The notes under the pieces are model-generated. The model did no database searches, had not been told where the DNA came from, and saw only the letters and a list, made by a program, of their open reading frames with translations. Positions 1 through 8,300 of a stretch of DNA of 64,000 nucleotides are shown here, piece after piece. Both the position numbers and the translations under genes were made by a program. The DNA lies in the NCBI GenBank assembly GCA_036796255.1, contig DAIRDH010000006.1, forward strand, positions 1 to 64,000, read 5' to 3'. How positions within the stretch are numbered: the first letter of the stretch is position 1; the number at the start of each line of letters is the position of its first letter. The DNA is from T3Sed10-241 sp036796255 (GTDB lineage: Bacteria; Bacteroidota; Bacteroidia; Flavobacteriales_D; Cryomorphaceae).

Positions 1-1
1 A

Positions 2-1918
2 TCATTTATAACTCCTTTCACTCACTTTTACAAATTCAAACTCAAGCTGCTCGCGGTGCAGGGCAAACTGGCCCGGAGCTATGGATTCCCATACACTTAC
101 GTACTGGAATTCCGCGTCATTGCGCAGGGCTTCGCCCTCGGGGGTTTGGTATTCCTCGCGAAAATGGGCCCCGCAGGATTCTTCTCTTTGCAAGGCATCT
201 TCCACTATGAGGGCGGCCATTTCCATGTAATCATCCACCCGGGCGGCTTTTTCCAGTTCAAAATTCATTTCGGCAACACCTCCGGGAATCAGCAAATCGT
301 TTTTGAAGCGGGCGTGCAATTGCTGTACTGCTGCTTTGGCTTCTTCCAAGTCTGTGCGGTTGCGCGAGAGGCCGCATTTCCTGTACAGTATTTTGCCCAG
401 CTCTTTGTGAAACTCTTCAGCAGTGGTTGTTCCAGCTACGCCCAGCAGGCGGTTGAGGCGTTCGCGCACCGCTTCTACCGACTGGGCTGCAAGAGCCGTC
501 CATGCCTCATCGGGTCGGGATGCAAAGGGCTGCACAGAGGCAAGGTAGTTCATCACGGTATGTGGCGCGATGAAGTAACCGTCCACACAAGCCTGCAGCA
601 GGCTGTTGGCACCGAGTCGATTGGCGCCGTGGTCTGCAAAATTGGCTTCACCCAGCACAAAGAGCCCTTCGAGATTGCTCATCAGCTCATAATCCACCCA
701 AAGGCCGCCCATGGAGAAGTGGGCCGCAGGGGCGATCATCATGGGCTCTTTGTAGGCATCCATACCGGTGATTTTCCGGTACATGTCGAAGAGGTTGCCA
801 TAGCGCTTGGCAATGGTTTTGAGTCCGTCGCGCTCAATAGCATCTTTAAAGTCCAGGTACACGGCATTGCGCATGGGGCCCACGCCACAGCCGGCGTCGA
901 TGCGCTCTTTGGCTGCGCGGGAGGATATGTCGCGCGGTGCGAGGTTGCCATAGCTCGGGTAGCGGCGCTCGAGATAGTAGTCGCGCTCCACTTCGGGAAT
1001 TTCGCCTGGAGGGCGCAGGTCGTTGGCTTTTTTGGGCACCCATATGCGGCCGTCGTTGCGGAGCGATTCGCTCATCAGCGTGAGCTTGCTCTGGTAATCG
1101 CCGAGTTGGGGCAGCGAGGTGGGGTGAAACTGCGTCCAGCTCGGAGCAGCCATAAAAGCACCGCGTCGGTGTGCCCGCCATATGGCCGTGGCATTGCAAT
1201 TCATGGCCAGAGTACTGAGGTAGTATATTTTGCCATAACCGCCTGAGGCCATCAGGAGGGCATCGCAGGCATGGCTGGAGATGTGGCCCGTGTCGAGGTC
1301 GCGCACCACCACGCCCACAGTGCGGCCTTTGCGTACGAGTACGTCCAGCATCTCGTGGCGGGTGTGCAGGGTCAGGTTGTCTTGGGCACTTTGGCGCATC
1401 AGGGCTTGGTAGGCGCCAATGAGGAGTTGCTGTCCGGTTTGTCCGCGGGCGTAAAAGGTGCGGCTCACCTGTACCCCACCAAAAGAGCGATTGCTGAGGT
1501 AGCCGCTGTATTCCCTGGCAAAGGGCACGCCCTGGGCCACGGCCTGGTCGATGAGGCCCATGCTGCATTCGGCTAGCCGGTACACGTTGGCTTCGCGCGC
1601 GCGAAAATCGCCCCCTTTGAGCGTATCGTAAAACATGCGCCACACGCTGTCGCCATCGTTTTTATAATCCTTCGCGGCATTCACGCCGCCCTGGGCCGCC
1701 ACCGAGTGGGCGCGGCGGGCACTGTCGTGAAATGTAAATACCTCCACCTGAAATCCAAGCTCCGCCAGGCTCGCCGCCGACGAAGCCCCGGCCAGTCCGG
1801 TTCCGATCACGATCACCTTGTAATTGCGCCTGTTGGCGGGATTGATGAGCTTACAATGTGCCTTGTAATTGCTCCATTTCTCACCAATGGGGCCTGGTGG
1901 GGTTTTAGAATTCAGCAT
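2..1918 (-). CDS. sdhA: Succinate dehydrogenase/fumarate reductase flavoprotein subunit
   Basis: The 638-residue product is the FAD-carrying catalytic subunit of complex II, oxidising succinate at the inner membrane. The Rossmann motif GTGLAGASSAAS lies at about residues 39-50. His71 in RRAHSVAAQGG is the expected covalent flavin attachment site, and ESLRNDGRIW and the C-terminal GEANFADHGANRLG motif are typical of the family. The N-terminal extension of about 35 residues before the FAD fold is normal for the Bacteroidota type. The stop TGA overlaps a following ATG (ATGA on the minus strand, 5-2), so the next gene, presumably sdhB for the iron-sulfur subunit, starts at the window edge. No sdhC-like membrane anchor gene precedes it: only about 300 bp separate it from the divergent enolase gene, whereas this group usually has sdhC directly upstream. 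Assignment is firm. Confidence 0.95.
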   Translation of the reverse strand: MLNSKTPPGPIGEKWSNYKAHCKLINPANRRNYKVIVIGTGLAGASSAASLAELGFQVEVFTFHDSARRAHSVAAQGGVNAAKDYKNDGDSVWRMFYDTLKGGDFRAREANVYRLAECSMGLIDQAVAQGVPFAREYSGYLSNRSFGGVQVSRTFYARGQTGQQLLIGAYQALMRQSAQDNLTLHTRHEMLDVLVRKGRTVGVVVRDLDTGHISSHACDALLMASGGYGKIYYLSTLAMNCNATAIWRAHRRGAFMAAPSWTQFHPTSLPQLGDYQSKLTLMSESLRNDGRIWVPKKANDLRPPGEIPEVERDYYLERRYPSYGNLAPRDISSRAAKERIDAGCGVGPMRNAVYLDFKDAIERDGLKTIAKRYGNLFDMYRKITGMDAYKEPMMIAPAAHFSMGGLWVDYELMSNLEGLFVLGEANFADHGANRLGANSLLQACVDGYFIAPHTVMNYLASVQPFASRPDEAWTALAAQSVEAVRERLNRLLGVAGTTTAEEFHKELGKILYRKCGLSRNRTDLEEAKAAVQQLHARFKNDLLIPGGVAEMNFELEKAARVDDYMEMAALIVEDALQREESCGAHFREEYQTPEGEALRNDAEFQYVSVWESIAPGQFALHREQLEFEFVKVSERSYK

Positions 1919-2117
1919 GGGATAAAGTTATACAGTGCAGGCCATACCGCCAAGATTGTGGCCCTTTATCGCCTCAAAAAATACAGATTAAAGCATCAGC
2001 GCCTCATTTACATGCCATCAAAGTGTCAAATAAACACAATGAATGAAGTTCCCGTTGGCGTTTCGCGGCTTTTTTGGTAGGTTTGACGCGCTTGTGACAT
2101 GCAGGCTTGCAGCTTTG

Positions 2118-2130
2118 GCCTTTCGGCAAA
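2118..2130 (-). repeat. Copy of recurrent 13-mer TTTGCCGAAAGGC (intergenic)
   Basis: Exact match on the minus strand in the sdhA-eno intergenic region. Its flank AATTTTGCCGAAAGGC is shared with the copy at 4065. GCC and GGC can pair around a GAAA loop. It is one of seven exact copies in the window. Confidence 0.75.
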
Positions 2131-2217
2131 ATTGCAAGGCGGCCACACATTCATTTTTGGCGAAAGCCGCATACAAAACCATTGAAAACCCGAATTTAAA
2201 ACCATAAAACCAAACAA

Positions 2218-3507
2218 ATGAGAATCGAATCAATTTCAGCACTGGAGATACTTGACTCACGTGGCTTCCCAACGGTAGAGGTAGACCTGCTCCTCGAAGA
2301 CGGCTCATACGGCCGCGCCATGGTGCCTAGCGGTGCCTCCACAGGCGAGCGCGAAGCCCACGAAATGCGCGATGGCGACAAGAAGCGCTACAGTGGCAAA
2401 GGAGTGACCAAAGCCGTTGAGAATGTGAATACACACATTGCCAAGGCGATGGAAGGAGAAGAATTTATGAGCCAGCGCGAGCTCGACCATGCCCTCATCA
2501 ACCTGGATGGCACTGCCAACAAATCAAAGCTGGGTGCCAATGCCATACTCGGTGTATCAATGGCTTATGCGCGCGCCTCAGCCGACAGCGCCGGAATACC
2601 GCTTTACCAATACCTCGGTGGCAGCAACGCCCACGTGATGCCCGTGCCCTGCCTCAACGTGATCAACGGTGGCAGCCACGCCGATAACAATGTGGACTTC
2701 CAGGAATTTATGATCGCTCCCCACAGCGCGGAATCATTCCGCGAAGCCATCCATATGGGTTCAAATGTGTTTCATGCGCTCAAGGCTGTGCTCAACAAGC
2801 AAGGCTTTAGCACCGGCGTGGGCGACGAAGGTGGCTTTGCGCCAAACCTGAAGTCAAACGACCAGGCCATTGAGGTAATTCTCGAAGCCATTGAGAAAGC
2901 GGGCTATAAGCCAGGCAAGGACGTGAGCATATGCCTCGACCCTGCCATGAGCGAGCTCTGGGACAAGACCAAAAAGAACTACAAGTTTGTAAAAAGCAGC
3001 GGCAAGAGCATCTCCAGCGACGACATGGTGAAGATGTGGGAGAGCTGGGCGAAGCAATACCCCATCGTTTCGATTGAAGACGGACTCGCTGAGAACGATT
3101 GGGATGGTTGGAAAAACCTCACCGATGTGCTCGGCGGTAAAATTGAAATCGTAGGCGATGACCTGCTTTGTACCAACAAAACCATTTTGGCGAAAGCGAT
3201 TGACAAAGGTGTTGCCAACTCAGTGCTTATCAAGCTCAACCAGATTGGTACGGTAACCGAGACTTTGGAAACCATCGAACTCGCTTTTAGAAACTCATAC
3301 AACTGCTTCATTTCGCACCGCAGTGGCGAAACGGTCGACAGCTTTATCGCCGACCTCGCCGTAGCCACCAATGCCGGCCACATCAAGACCGGTAGCGCCT
3401 GCCGTGGCGAGCGCATTGAGAAGTTCAACCAATTGCTTCGTATCGAGCATGAACTGGGCGGAGCCGCAAAATTTGCCGGCAAGAAGTCCTTCAAAAACGC
3501 CAAATAA
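2218..3507 (+). CDS. eno: Enolase (phosphopyruvate hydratase)
   Basis: The 429-residue cytosolic glycolytic enzyme interconverts 2-phosphoglycerate and phosphoenolpyruvate. The N-terminus carries the ALEILDSRGFPTVEVD motif and the flexible-loop sequence VPSGASTGEREAHE. Metal ligands sit in SIEDGLAENDWDGW and GDDLLCTN. The signature LIKLNQIGTVTET contains the catalytic lysine at residue 339, and SHRSGETVD closes the active site. Length is normal for bacterial enolase. It is divergent from sdhA across 299 bp and has its own strong terminator at 3536-3568, so it is probably monocistronic. No exact TAnnTTTG box is visible upstream. Confidence 0.97.
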   Translation: MRIESISALEILDSRGFPTVEVDLLLEDGSYGRAMVPSGASTGEREAHEMRDGDKKRYSGKGVTKAVENVNTHIAKAMEGEEFMSQRELDHALINLDGTANKSKLGANAILGVSMAYARASADSAGIPLYQYLGGSNAHVMPVPCLNVINGGSHADNNVDFQEFMIAPHSAESFREAIHMGSNVFHALKAVLNKQGFSTGVGDEGGFAPNLKSNDQAIEVILEAIEKAGYKPGKDVSICLDPAMSELWDKTKKNYKFVKSSGKSISSDDMVKMWESWAKQYPIVSIEDGLAENDWDGWKNLTDVLGGKIEIVGDDLLCTNKTILAKAIDKGVANSVLIKLNQIGTVTETLETIELAFRNSYNCFISHRSGETVDSFIADLAVATNAGHIKTGSACRGERIEKFNQLLRIEHELGGAAKFAGKKSFKNAK

Positions 3508-3535
3508 GGCGAAGGATTTTTATTTCAGAATTGGG

Positions 3536-3568
3536 CAGGCAAACCGAGGGGTTTGCCTGTTTTTTTTT
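3536..3568 (+). terminator. Rho-independent terminator of eno
   Basis: A perfect 10-bp stem CAGGCAAACC / GGTTTGCCTG with a GAGG loop is followed by nine T residues, 28 bp after the eno stop codon. This is a textbook intrinsic terminator. Confidence 0.93.
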
Positions 3569-3585
3569 GGGGGGGCGTGTTACGA

Positions 3586-3674
3586 GTCATCCTGCGACCG
3601 AAGGAAGCCCTTATGGGAACAGAGTGAAGGATCCCATGAATAAAGGTGAGATTCTTCACTGCGTTCAGGATGAC
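3586..3674. repeat. REP-like imperfect palindrome
   Basis: The left arm starts GTCATCCTG and contains GTGAAGGATC. The right arm reads GATTCTTCACTGCG and ends CAGGATGAC, which is the reverse complement of the left arm with mismatches and an insertion. A second partial right-arm copy (CGCGTTCAGCATGAC) follows up to about 3693. Palindromes of this GTCATCCTG...CAGGATGAC type are widespread in intergenic DNA of Bacteroidota genomes. No coding capacity is apparent. Confidence 0.6.
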
Positions 3675-3728
3675 AAACCGCGTTCAGCATGACAAACCTC
3701 GGACAAGGACAATTAATGCAAGGCAAGC

Positions 3729-3905
3729 CAAAAGCAAAAAGTCCCGCGACGTTTCGCGGGACTTTTTGAATTAACCAATCATTTAACCATTCGGAGTAAC
3801 CAGCTCCGATGTAATAAGATGCTTACACCTCCTTTAACGGAGCTTATTTTGGAAAGTTACCCCTTTGACATTTTTTTTGAGAAAAGCAGGGCAATTGTTA
3901 AGCAA
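3729..3905 (+). repeat. Intergenic dispersed repeat, copy 1
   Basis: This 177-bp element matches copy 2 (5034-5210) with a single difference near the T-run (3878) and copy 3 (8987-9160) at about 96-97%. Order of parts on the plus strand: a perfect terminator-like hairpin (3736-3767), three AACCA words, CGGAG...CTCCG, AGCTCCG (3802-3808) that can instead pair with CGGAGCT (3838-3844), the string CACCTCCTTT (3826-3835), and a T8 run. It lies between eno and the convergent TMEM175-like gene. The frame opening at 3819 is not conserved as protein between copies. Function is unknown. It could be a bidirectional terminator plus structured RNA, or a small non-autonomous mobile element. Confidence 0.85.
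3736..3767. terminator. Perfect 14-bp bidirectional terminator hairpin (repeat copy 1)
   Basis: AAAAAGTCCCGCGA and TCGCGGGACTTTTT pair exactly around a CGTT loop. With an A-tract on one side and a T-tract on the other it can terminate transcription on both strands. On the minus strand it would serve the TMEM175-like gene. Confidence 0.85.
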
Positions 3906-4090
3906 AGCAAACGGGCTCCCGCCTGTTTGGATTTTCTGCTGGAATCGATGGCCTAAGGCACAACGCGGGCTTCTGTGTGTTACACACGCTTCATGAAGAA
4001 TGCTGCTTACCTGTCAGCATTGCCAGCATGGGGCTGCTTTGATACCGCAGTGCGAAGCCCCAATTTTGCCGAAAGGCAGGGCGCGAAAGC
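3906..4090. other. Non-coding stretch between repeat copy 1 and the TMEM175-like gene
   Basis: No gene or RNA recognised. It contains one exact TTTGCCGAAAGGC copy (4065-4077) and a GC-rich inverted repeat GGCGCG/CGCGCC that straddles the stop codon of the next gene. Confidence 0.5.
4065..4077 (+). repeat. Copy of recurrent 13-mer TTTGCCGAAAGGC (intergenic)
   Basis: Exact plus-strand copy in non-coding DNA. It shares the extended context CAATTTTGCCGAAAGGC with the minus-strand copy at 2118-2130. Confidence 0.75.
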
Positions 4091-5011
4091 TTAGCGCGCC
4101 TGATCAGAGGTAAACAGCATACGCCCCATCTTCCTTGTACGGAATTTACGGTGTATGGGCAGAATGATTGGAACCAGCAAATACACGAAGCCGGCAATGT
4201 CGGAATACTCGCCGCCCAGCACGAGTACGGTAACCATGGAGAGGGCGGCAATGGAACAAAGAAGGGCATATGCCTGAATGAAACTATGGGTTTCGTATAT
4301 CTCCAGTTCATTCAATTCCAGGGACGCTCTCTTTTTGGAAGCATTCACATGCATAAGCCCCAAGAGAAAGTAAAGCAGAAAAAGTCCCAAACCAAAACGT
4401 ATGATAAGGTCCTGCCATTGTGCGCTATCCATATTGGACCGTTGCAGCTCAGAGATGGCCAGGCGAAGTGCTTCTGAACTGTCGCCGAAATGTAGTTTGA
4501 TACGGACATAGATTCCCGTACCGACATAAGAGAATAAATATTTAAGCGGGTATATGTAAAAGAGCAGGAGAAATAGAAACAGGAAGTTGATCACTTTGGT
4601 GCCTTTATCGCGCATGCCGTAGTGCAAAAAGAAATTGCTGTGGTTGTTCCAGATGCCCAGCAGAAGCATGATGCAAAAAATAAAACCGATAAAGCTGTAC
4701 ATGCTGGCCTGCAGCTCCAGAAAGCTCTTTGGCACTTCTGAAGCGATAACCAAGAGGGTAATTGAGAAAGCGAATACGGCATCGGTCAGGTTCTCCAGCC
4801 GGCTGGGCTCAACACCCCGGTAGCGGAATCCTTCAGGCGATACCTGTCTTTTTTGGTTGAAGTGTTTTGAAAACATCGCATCAATTTTGGATTCAATGAT
4901 AGTGAATACTTCTATATTCTCGGGATATCGCTTCCGTAAAGCTGTTTTTTTCTTTTTGCAAGCAGCGCACTGTTCAATGATTGGGGCGCATGGATGATTT
5001 GTTTCTGACAA
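4091..5011 (-). CDS. TMEM175-family potassium channel-like membrane protein
   Basis: The 306-residue protein has one six-helix TMEM175 (DUF1211) unit. Its first membrane helix opens with RLENLTDAVFAFSITLLV at residues 71-88, matching the family's R-xx-FSDAVFA filter helix except that the usual FSD reads LTD. Further hydrophobic segments follow at about 103-125, 140-165, 205-225 and 240-285. Bacterial members are potassium-selective channels that work as tetramers. The roughly 70-residue N-terminal extension is unusual: it carries three cysteines (CAPIIEQCAAC) and a basic patch, possibly a metal-binding or cytosolic oligomerisation region. The gene is alone in its orientation and is bracketed by two nearly identical direct repeats, which suggests it is an insertable or excisable cassette. 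The start chosen is the only early ATG. Confidence 0.8.
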   Translation of the reverse strand: MSETNHPCAPIIEQCAACKKKKTALRKRYPENIEVFTIIESKIDAMFSKHFNQKRQVSPEGFRYRGVEPSRLENLTDAVFAFSITLLVIASEVPKSFLELQASMYSFIGFIFCIMLLLGIWNNHSNFFLHYGMRDKGTKVINFLFLFLLLFYIYPLKYLFSYVGTGIYVRIKLHFGDSSEALRLAISELQRSNMDSAQWQDLIIRFGLGLFLLYFLLGLMHVNASKKRASLELNELEIYETHSFIQAYALLCSIAALSMVTVLVLGGEYSDIAGFVYLLVPIILPIHRKFRTRKMGRMLFTSDQAR

Positions 5012-5033
5012 GGTATACAGGTTTTGCCATTCT

Positions 5034-5216
5034 CAAAAGCAAAAAGTCCCGCGACGTTTCGCGGGACTTTTTGAATTAACCAATCATTTAACCATTCGGA
5101 GTAACCAGCTCCGATGTAATAAGATGCTTACACCTCCTTTAACGGAGCTTATTTTGGAAAGTTACCCCTTTGACATTTTTTTGGAGAAAAGCAGGGCAAT
5201 TGTTAAGCAACGTAAA
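5034..5216 (+). repeat. Intergenic dispersed repeat, copy 2
   Basis: Same element as at 3729-3905. It differs from copy 1 at one position over 177 bp, and its 3' end continues with CGTAAA, which it shares with copy 3. It sits in the divergent gap between the TMEM175-like gene and the S9-peptidase fusion, so it cannot simply be a 3'-end terminator of an upstream plus-strand gene. The hairpin is at 5041-5072 and the CACCTCCTTT string at 5131-5140. Confidence 0.85.
5041..5072. terminator. Perfect 14-bp hairpin of repeat copy 2
   Basis: Identical to the hairpin at 3736-3767: 14-bp stem, CGTT loop, A-tract and T-tract. It lies 29 bp upstream of the TMEM175-like gene start. It would therefore act on any minus-strand transcript entering that gene, or on antisense transcripts. 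Confidence 0.65.
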
Positions 5217-5398
5217 GAAGGCGCTTCTTCCTTTCCCCTTGACCCAAGCGGTTCAATGACAAATAAAACATTAAACAGAACGCTATTCAAGACAGAAATA
5301 CTTTGAAAAACTTCAATTCCTTGTAACTTCCCAGCTTGTTACAGGTCAAACCCCTGGATGGTTTCCACTTGTAATTTTACACGTACAACACGAAGGCT
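5217..5398. other. Upstream region of the S9-peptidase fusion gene
   Basis: 182 bp of AT-rich DNA with no gene. Near-matches to the Bacteroidota -7 box are present (TACTTTG, TAATTTTA), but none fits TAnnTTTG with a well-placed TTG, so the promoter is not assigned. Confidence 0.4.
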
Positions 5399-8300
5399 AT
5401 GAGATTTCTTTTTATCCTGCTGCTCAACCTGCTTGTCATTTCATCGGCATTTTCTCAAACCCCGATAAGGCTGAAAGGCAAGGTGGTGGATGGATCGAGC
5501 AAGGCTCCCCTCTCCTTTTCATATGTAACCCTTGATGGCTTTGCACTGGGAACGGTGACCAACGGCGACGGTGATTTTGTATTGAACATACCCGCAGCTC
5601 AGGCAGACAAGAACATCGTGTTCTCCTATCTGGGCTATGTGCGTCAAGTACATTCCATCAGTGCTTTGAAATCAATGGATCCACTGATCATCGGCATGGA
5701 ACAGGATGTAGCCCAAATTAAAGAAGTGGTGATTAAGCCAGAAAAAAGCCTGTCGGCCAAGCAGGTGCTGAAAAGGGTCATCAAGAACATTGAGCAAAAC
5801 TATGCCCAGGAGCCCGTGATGCTGGAAGGATATTACCGGGAAACCATTGCCGAAAATGGAGCGTTCATCGTCTACGCAGATGCTGCGGTGCAGGTGCATT
5901 ATGCGCCTTACCAGGAAGACCCCTACAAATGGCGCGACTATATGGTCGAGGCACAGTACAGCATATCCTCTTTGAGCAACTCCAACATGTTTAGTGGCAG
6001 AAGTTTGCACCGCAGCCATTTTTACCACCAAACCATGAATCAGGACCAGGCCAGGGTGATTGATTCTCGATCGAGCATGAACCTTACAAAAACCGACATG
6101 TACGCCAACATTGAAGGAGGCCCCATGGGAATATTCAGCAAGGATTATTTGAAGTACAAAGCTGCTTTTTTTGCTGACAGCAAATTCAAAAAGTTCGAAT
6201 ACGAACTGGGAGAAGTTTTGATGGAAGGGATCGGCTATGTGTATGTGCTGAGTTTCCGGACTGCACTAACCAAAGAACTGATGGAAAAGCTGGAGGAGAA
6301 AGGAAAATTGAGGCCTTACTATAAAGCCTCCCGAAATAAAGTATTGCAAGGCAAGATTTACATCGACAAAGAGTGTTTTGCAGTGCTCAAATTTGAAAGT
6401 TCGGTTCCGTCGGAGTTCAAGCAGTACTTCTGCAGTTACACCACGATGAATTACAAGCACTTCGATTATAAGCTCAACATTGAGTACCAGAAAATCGGAG
6501 ATACCTATCACCTGAAATATCTGCGCCACGAAGATGAATTCATTTTAAATGACACCATCACCAACGACATCACCCCGTACTACGCGGTAAGCCAGTTTTG
6601 GGTAGACCAGGTAAAAACCGACTCGGTGCAGAAATTCCCGATGACCGAAGTCTTTGCCAATGTCGAGACGAATCAATTGTTTGACTTGCCGCTGGAATAC
6701 AATGCAGAATTCTGGGAGGAGTACTCAGCGAAATATCCCGTGGCGATGATTCCCGACAGCATCAGAAAGGACATGGAGGGCAAAATGCCACTCGAGCAGC
6801 AATTTGCTGACAAGCACAAACGAAACGACAGCCTGCCTGCGCCTGTTGCCAAAAAGATTCCAGCAGAAACGAAAGTTCACAAGACCACCTTGGTGGATAA
6901 CTACGCCTGGATGAAGCAGCCAAAAGATCCGCTGCGCAATCCAGCTATCAAGGCATACCTGGTGGCAGAAAATGAATACACCGACAATTACTTTATACCG
7001 CTAAGAAAAAACCAGCGGGAGCTGTTTCAAGAGCTCACCAGCAGACTGAACAAGGAAGATGAATCAATTCCTTACGAGCGGGATGGATATTGGTACCAAA
7101 CGAAATGGACCGAAGAGGATGAGTACCCGATTTATTTGCGCCGGAAAGATGGCACTGAAACCTGGGATACCTTGATGAATGTGAATGTGCTGGCCAAAGA
7201 CAAAGATTATTATTCCGCGGGAGGTATTACAGTAAGCCCCAACACCAAACTGATGTTGTATTATGAAAATACAACGGGCAGCGACAAGGCCACCGTCAAA
7301 TTCAAAAATATTGAGACTGGCGCGGCTTTGAAAGATTCTCTGATAGATGTGTCGGGCATGGTGTGGCTCAACGACCATCAATTGCTCTACACGGTCCAAG
7401 AGCCAAAAACCAACCGCACCTATCAGCTGAAGTTGCACGATTTGAATACGCCTCAAAAAAGTGACTCCCTGCTTTTTCAGGAGAATGATCCCCGCTTTCA
7501 GGTCTCCATATCGAAATCAAAATCAAAGGAGTACATCTATATGGGTGTAGGCAGCAGCAACACCAATGAGGTGCATTTCATGAACCTGAATGCAGTGGAG
7601 CAAGGCTTTCATCTCATGGCTCCCCGCGAAGGCAGGCATAAGTACTCGGTATCGGATTACAAAAATGAATTCTACATCACCAGCAACAAGGAAAGTGTGG
7701 ATTTTGAAGTGTTCAAATGCGACGAAAGCGCTTACGCCAAAGAAGATTGGCAGAGCTTCCTGAAGCCCAATAAAAACACGCGCCTTGCGGGCTTCGTGGT
7801 TTTCGATGACTTCTTTGTGCTCGGAGAATCGGAGAATATGGAAAACCGTATGAAAATCATCGACAAGGAAAGTGGCAAATCACACTACCTGAATATCAAG
7901 GGTGATCTTCAAATGGTGTCCATTGGATACAATCCGAAGTTCGACACTGACACTCTGCAATACACTGTAACTTCCATGAAAGACCCTTCAGAAGTGTGGA
8001 ATTACAACATGCGCACCAAAGAGCAGCGCCTGGTGAAGAAGGAAGTGGTAAAAAACCATTTTACTGGAAGGTGGATAAAGCATGAAAGGGTGTGGGCAGA
8101 GGCCCGTGATGGTACCATGATTCCCATCACCTTGCTTTACAGAAGGTGGGATGCCAACAAGAATAACAAATACAAGCGCATGTTTATGACATCGTATGGC
8201 TCATACGGCGCGGGAAGCGAATCGGGCTTTAACAGTACTGTGTACAGTTTGATCAACCGCGGTTTTGTATACGCCATAGCCCACGTGAGGGGTGGTGGCG

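Noticed and set aside
56..1246. Long ORF antisense to sdhA (396 codons)
   Set aside because: Fully inside a confident conserved gene on the other strand; its product has no recognisable domain.
3826..3835. 16S rRNA 3' end fragment, suggested by CACCTCCTTT
   Set aside because: No helix 44/45 sequence precedes it; only the anti-SD string matches, so it is not an rRNA remnant on this evidence.
5124..5306. 60-codon ORF starting inside repeat copy 2 (also open in copies 1 and 3)
   Set aside because: All differences between copies change amino acids and the frames diverge after the repeat, so there is no sign of selection for a peptide.
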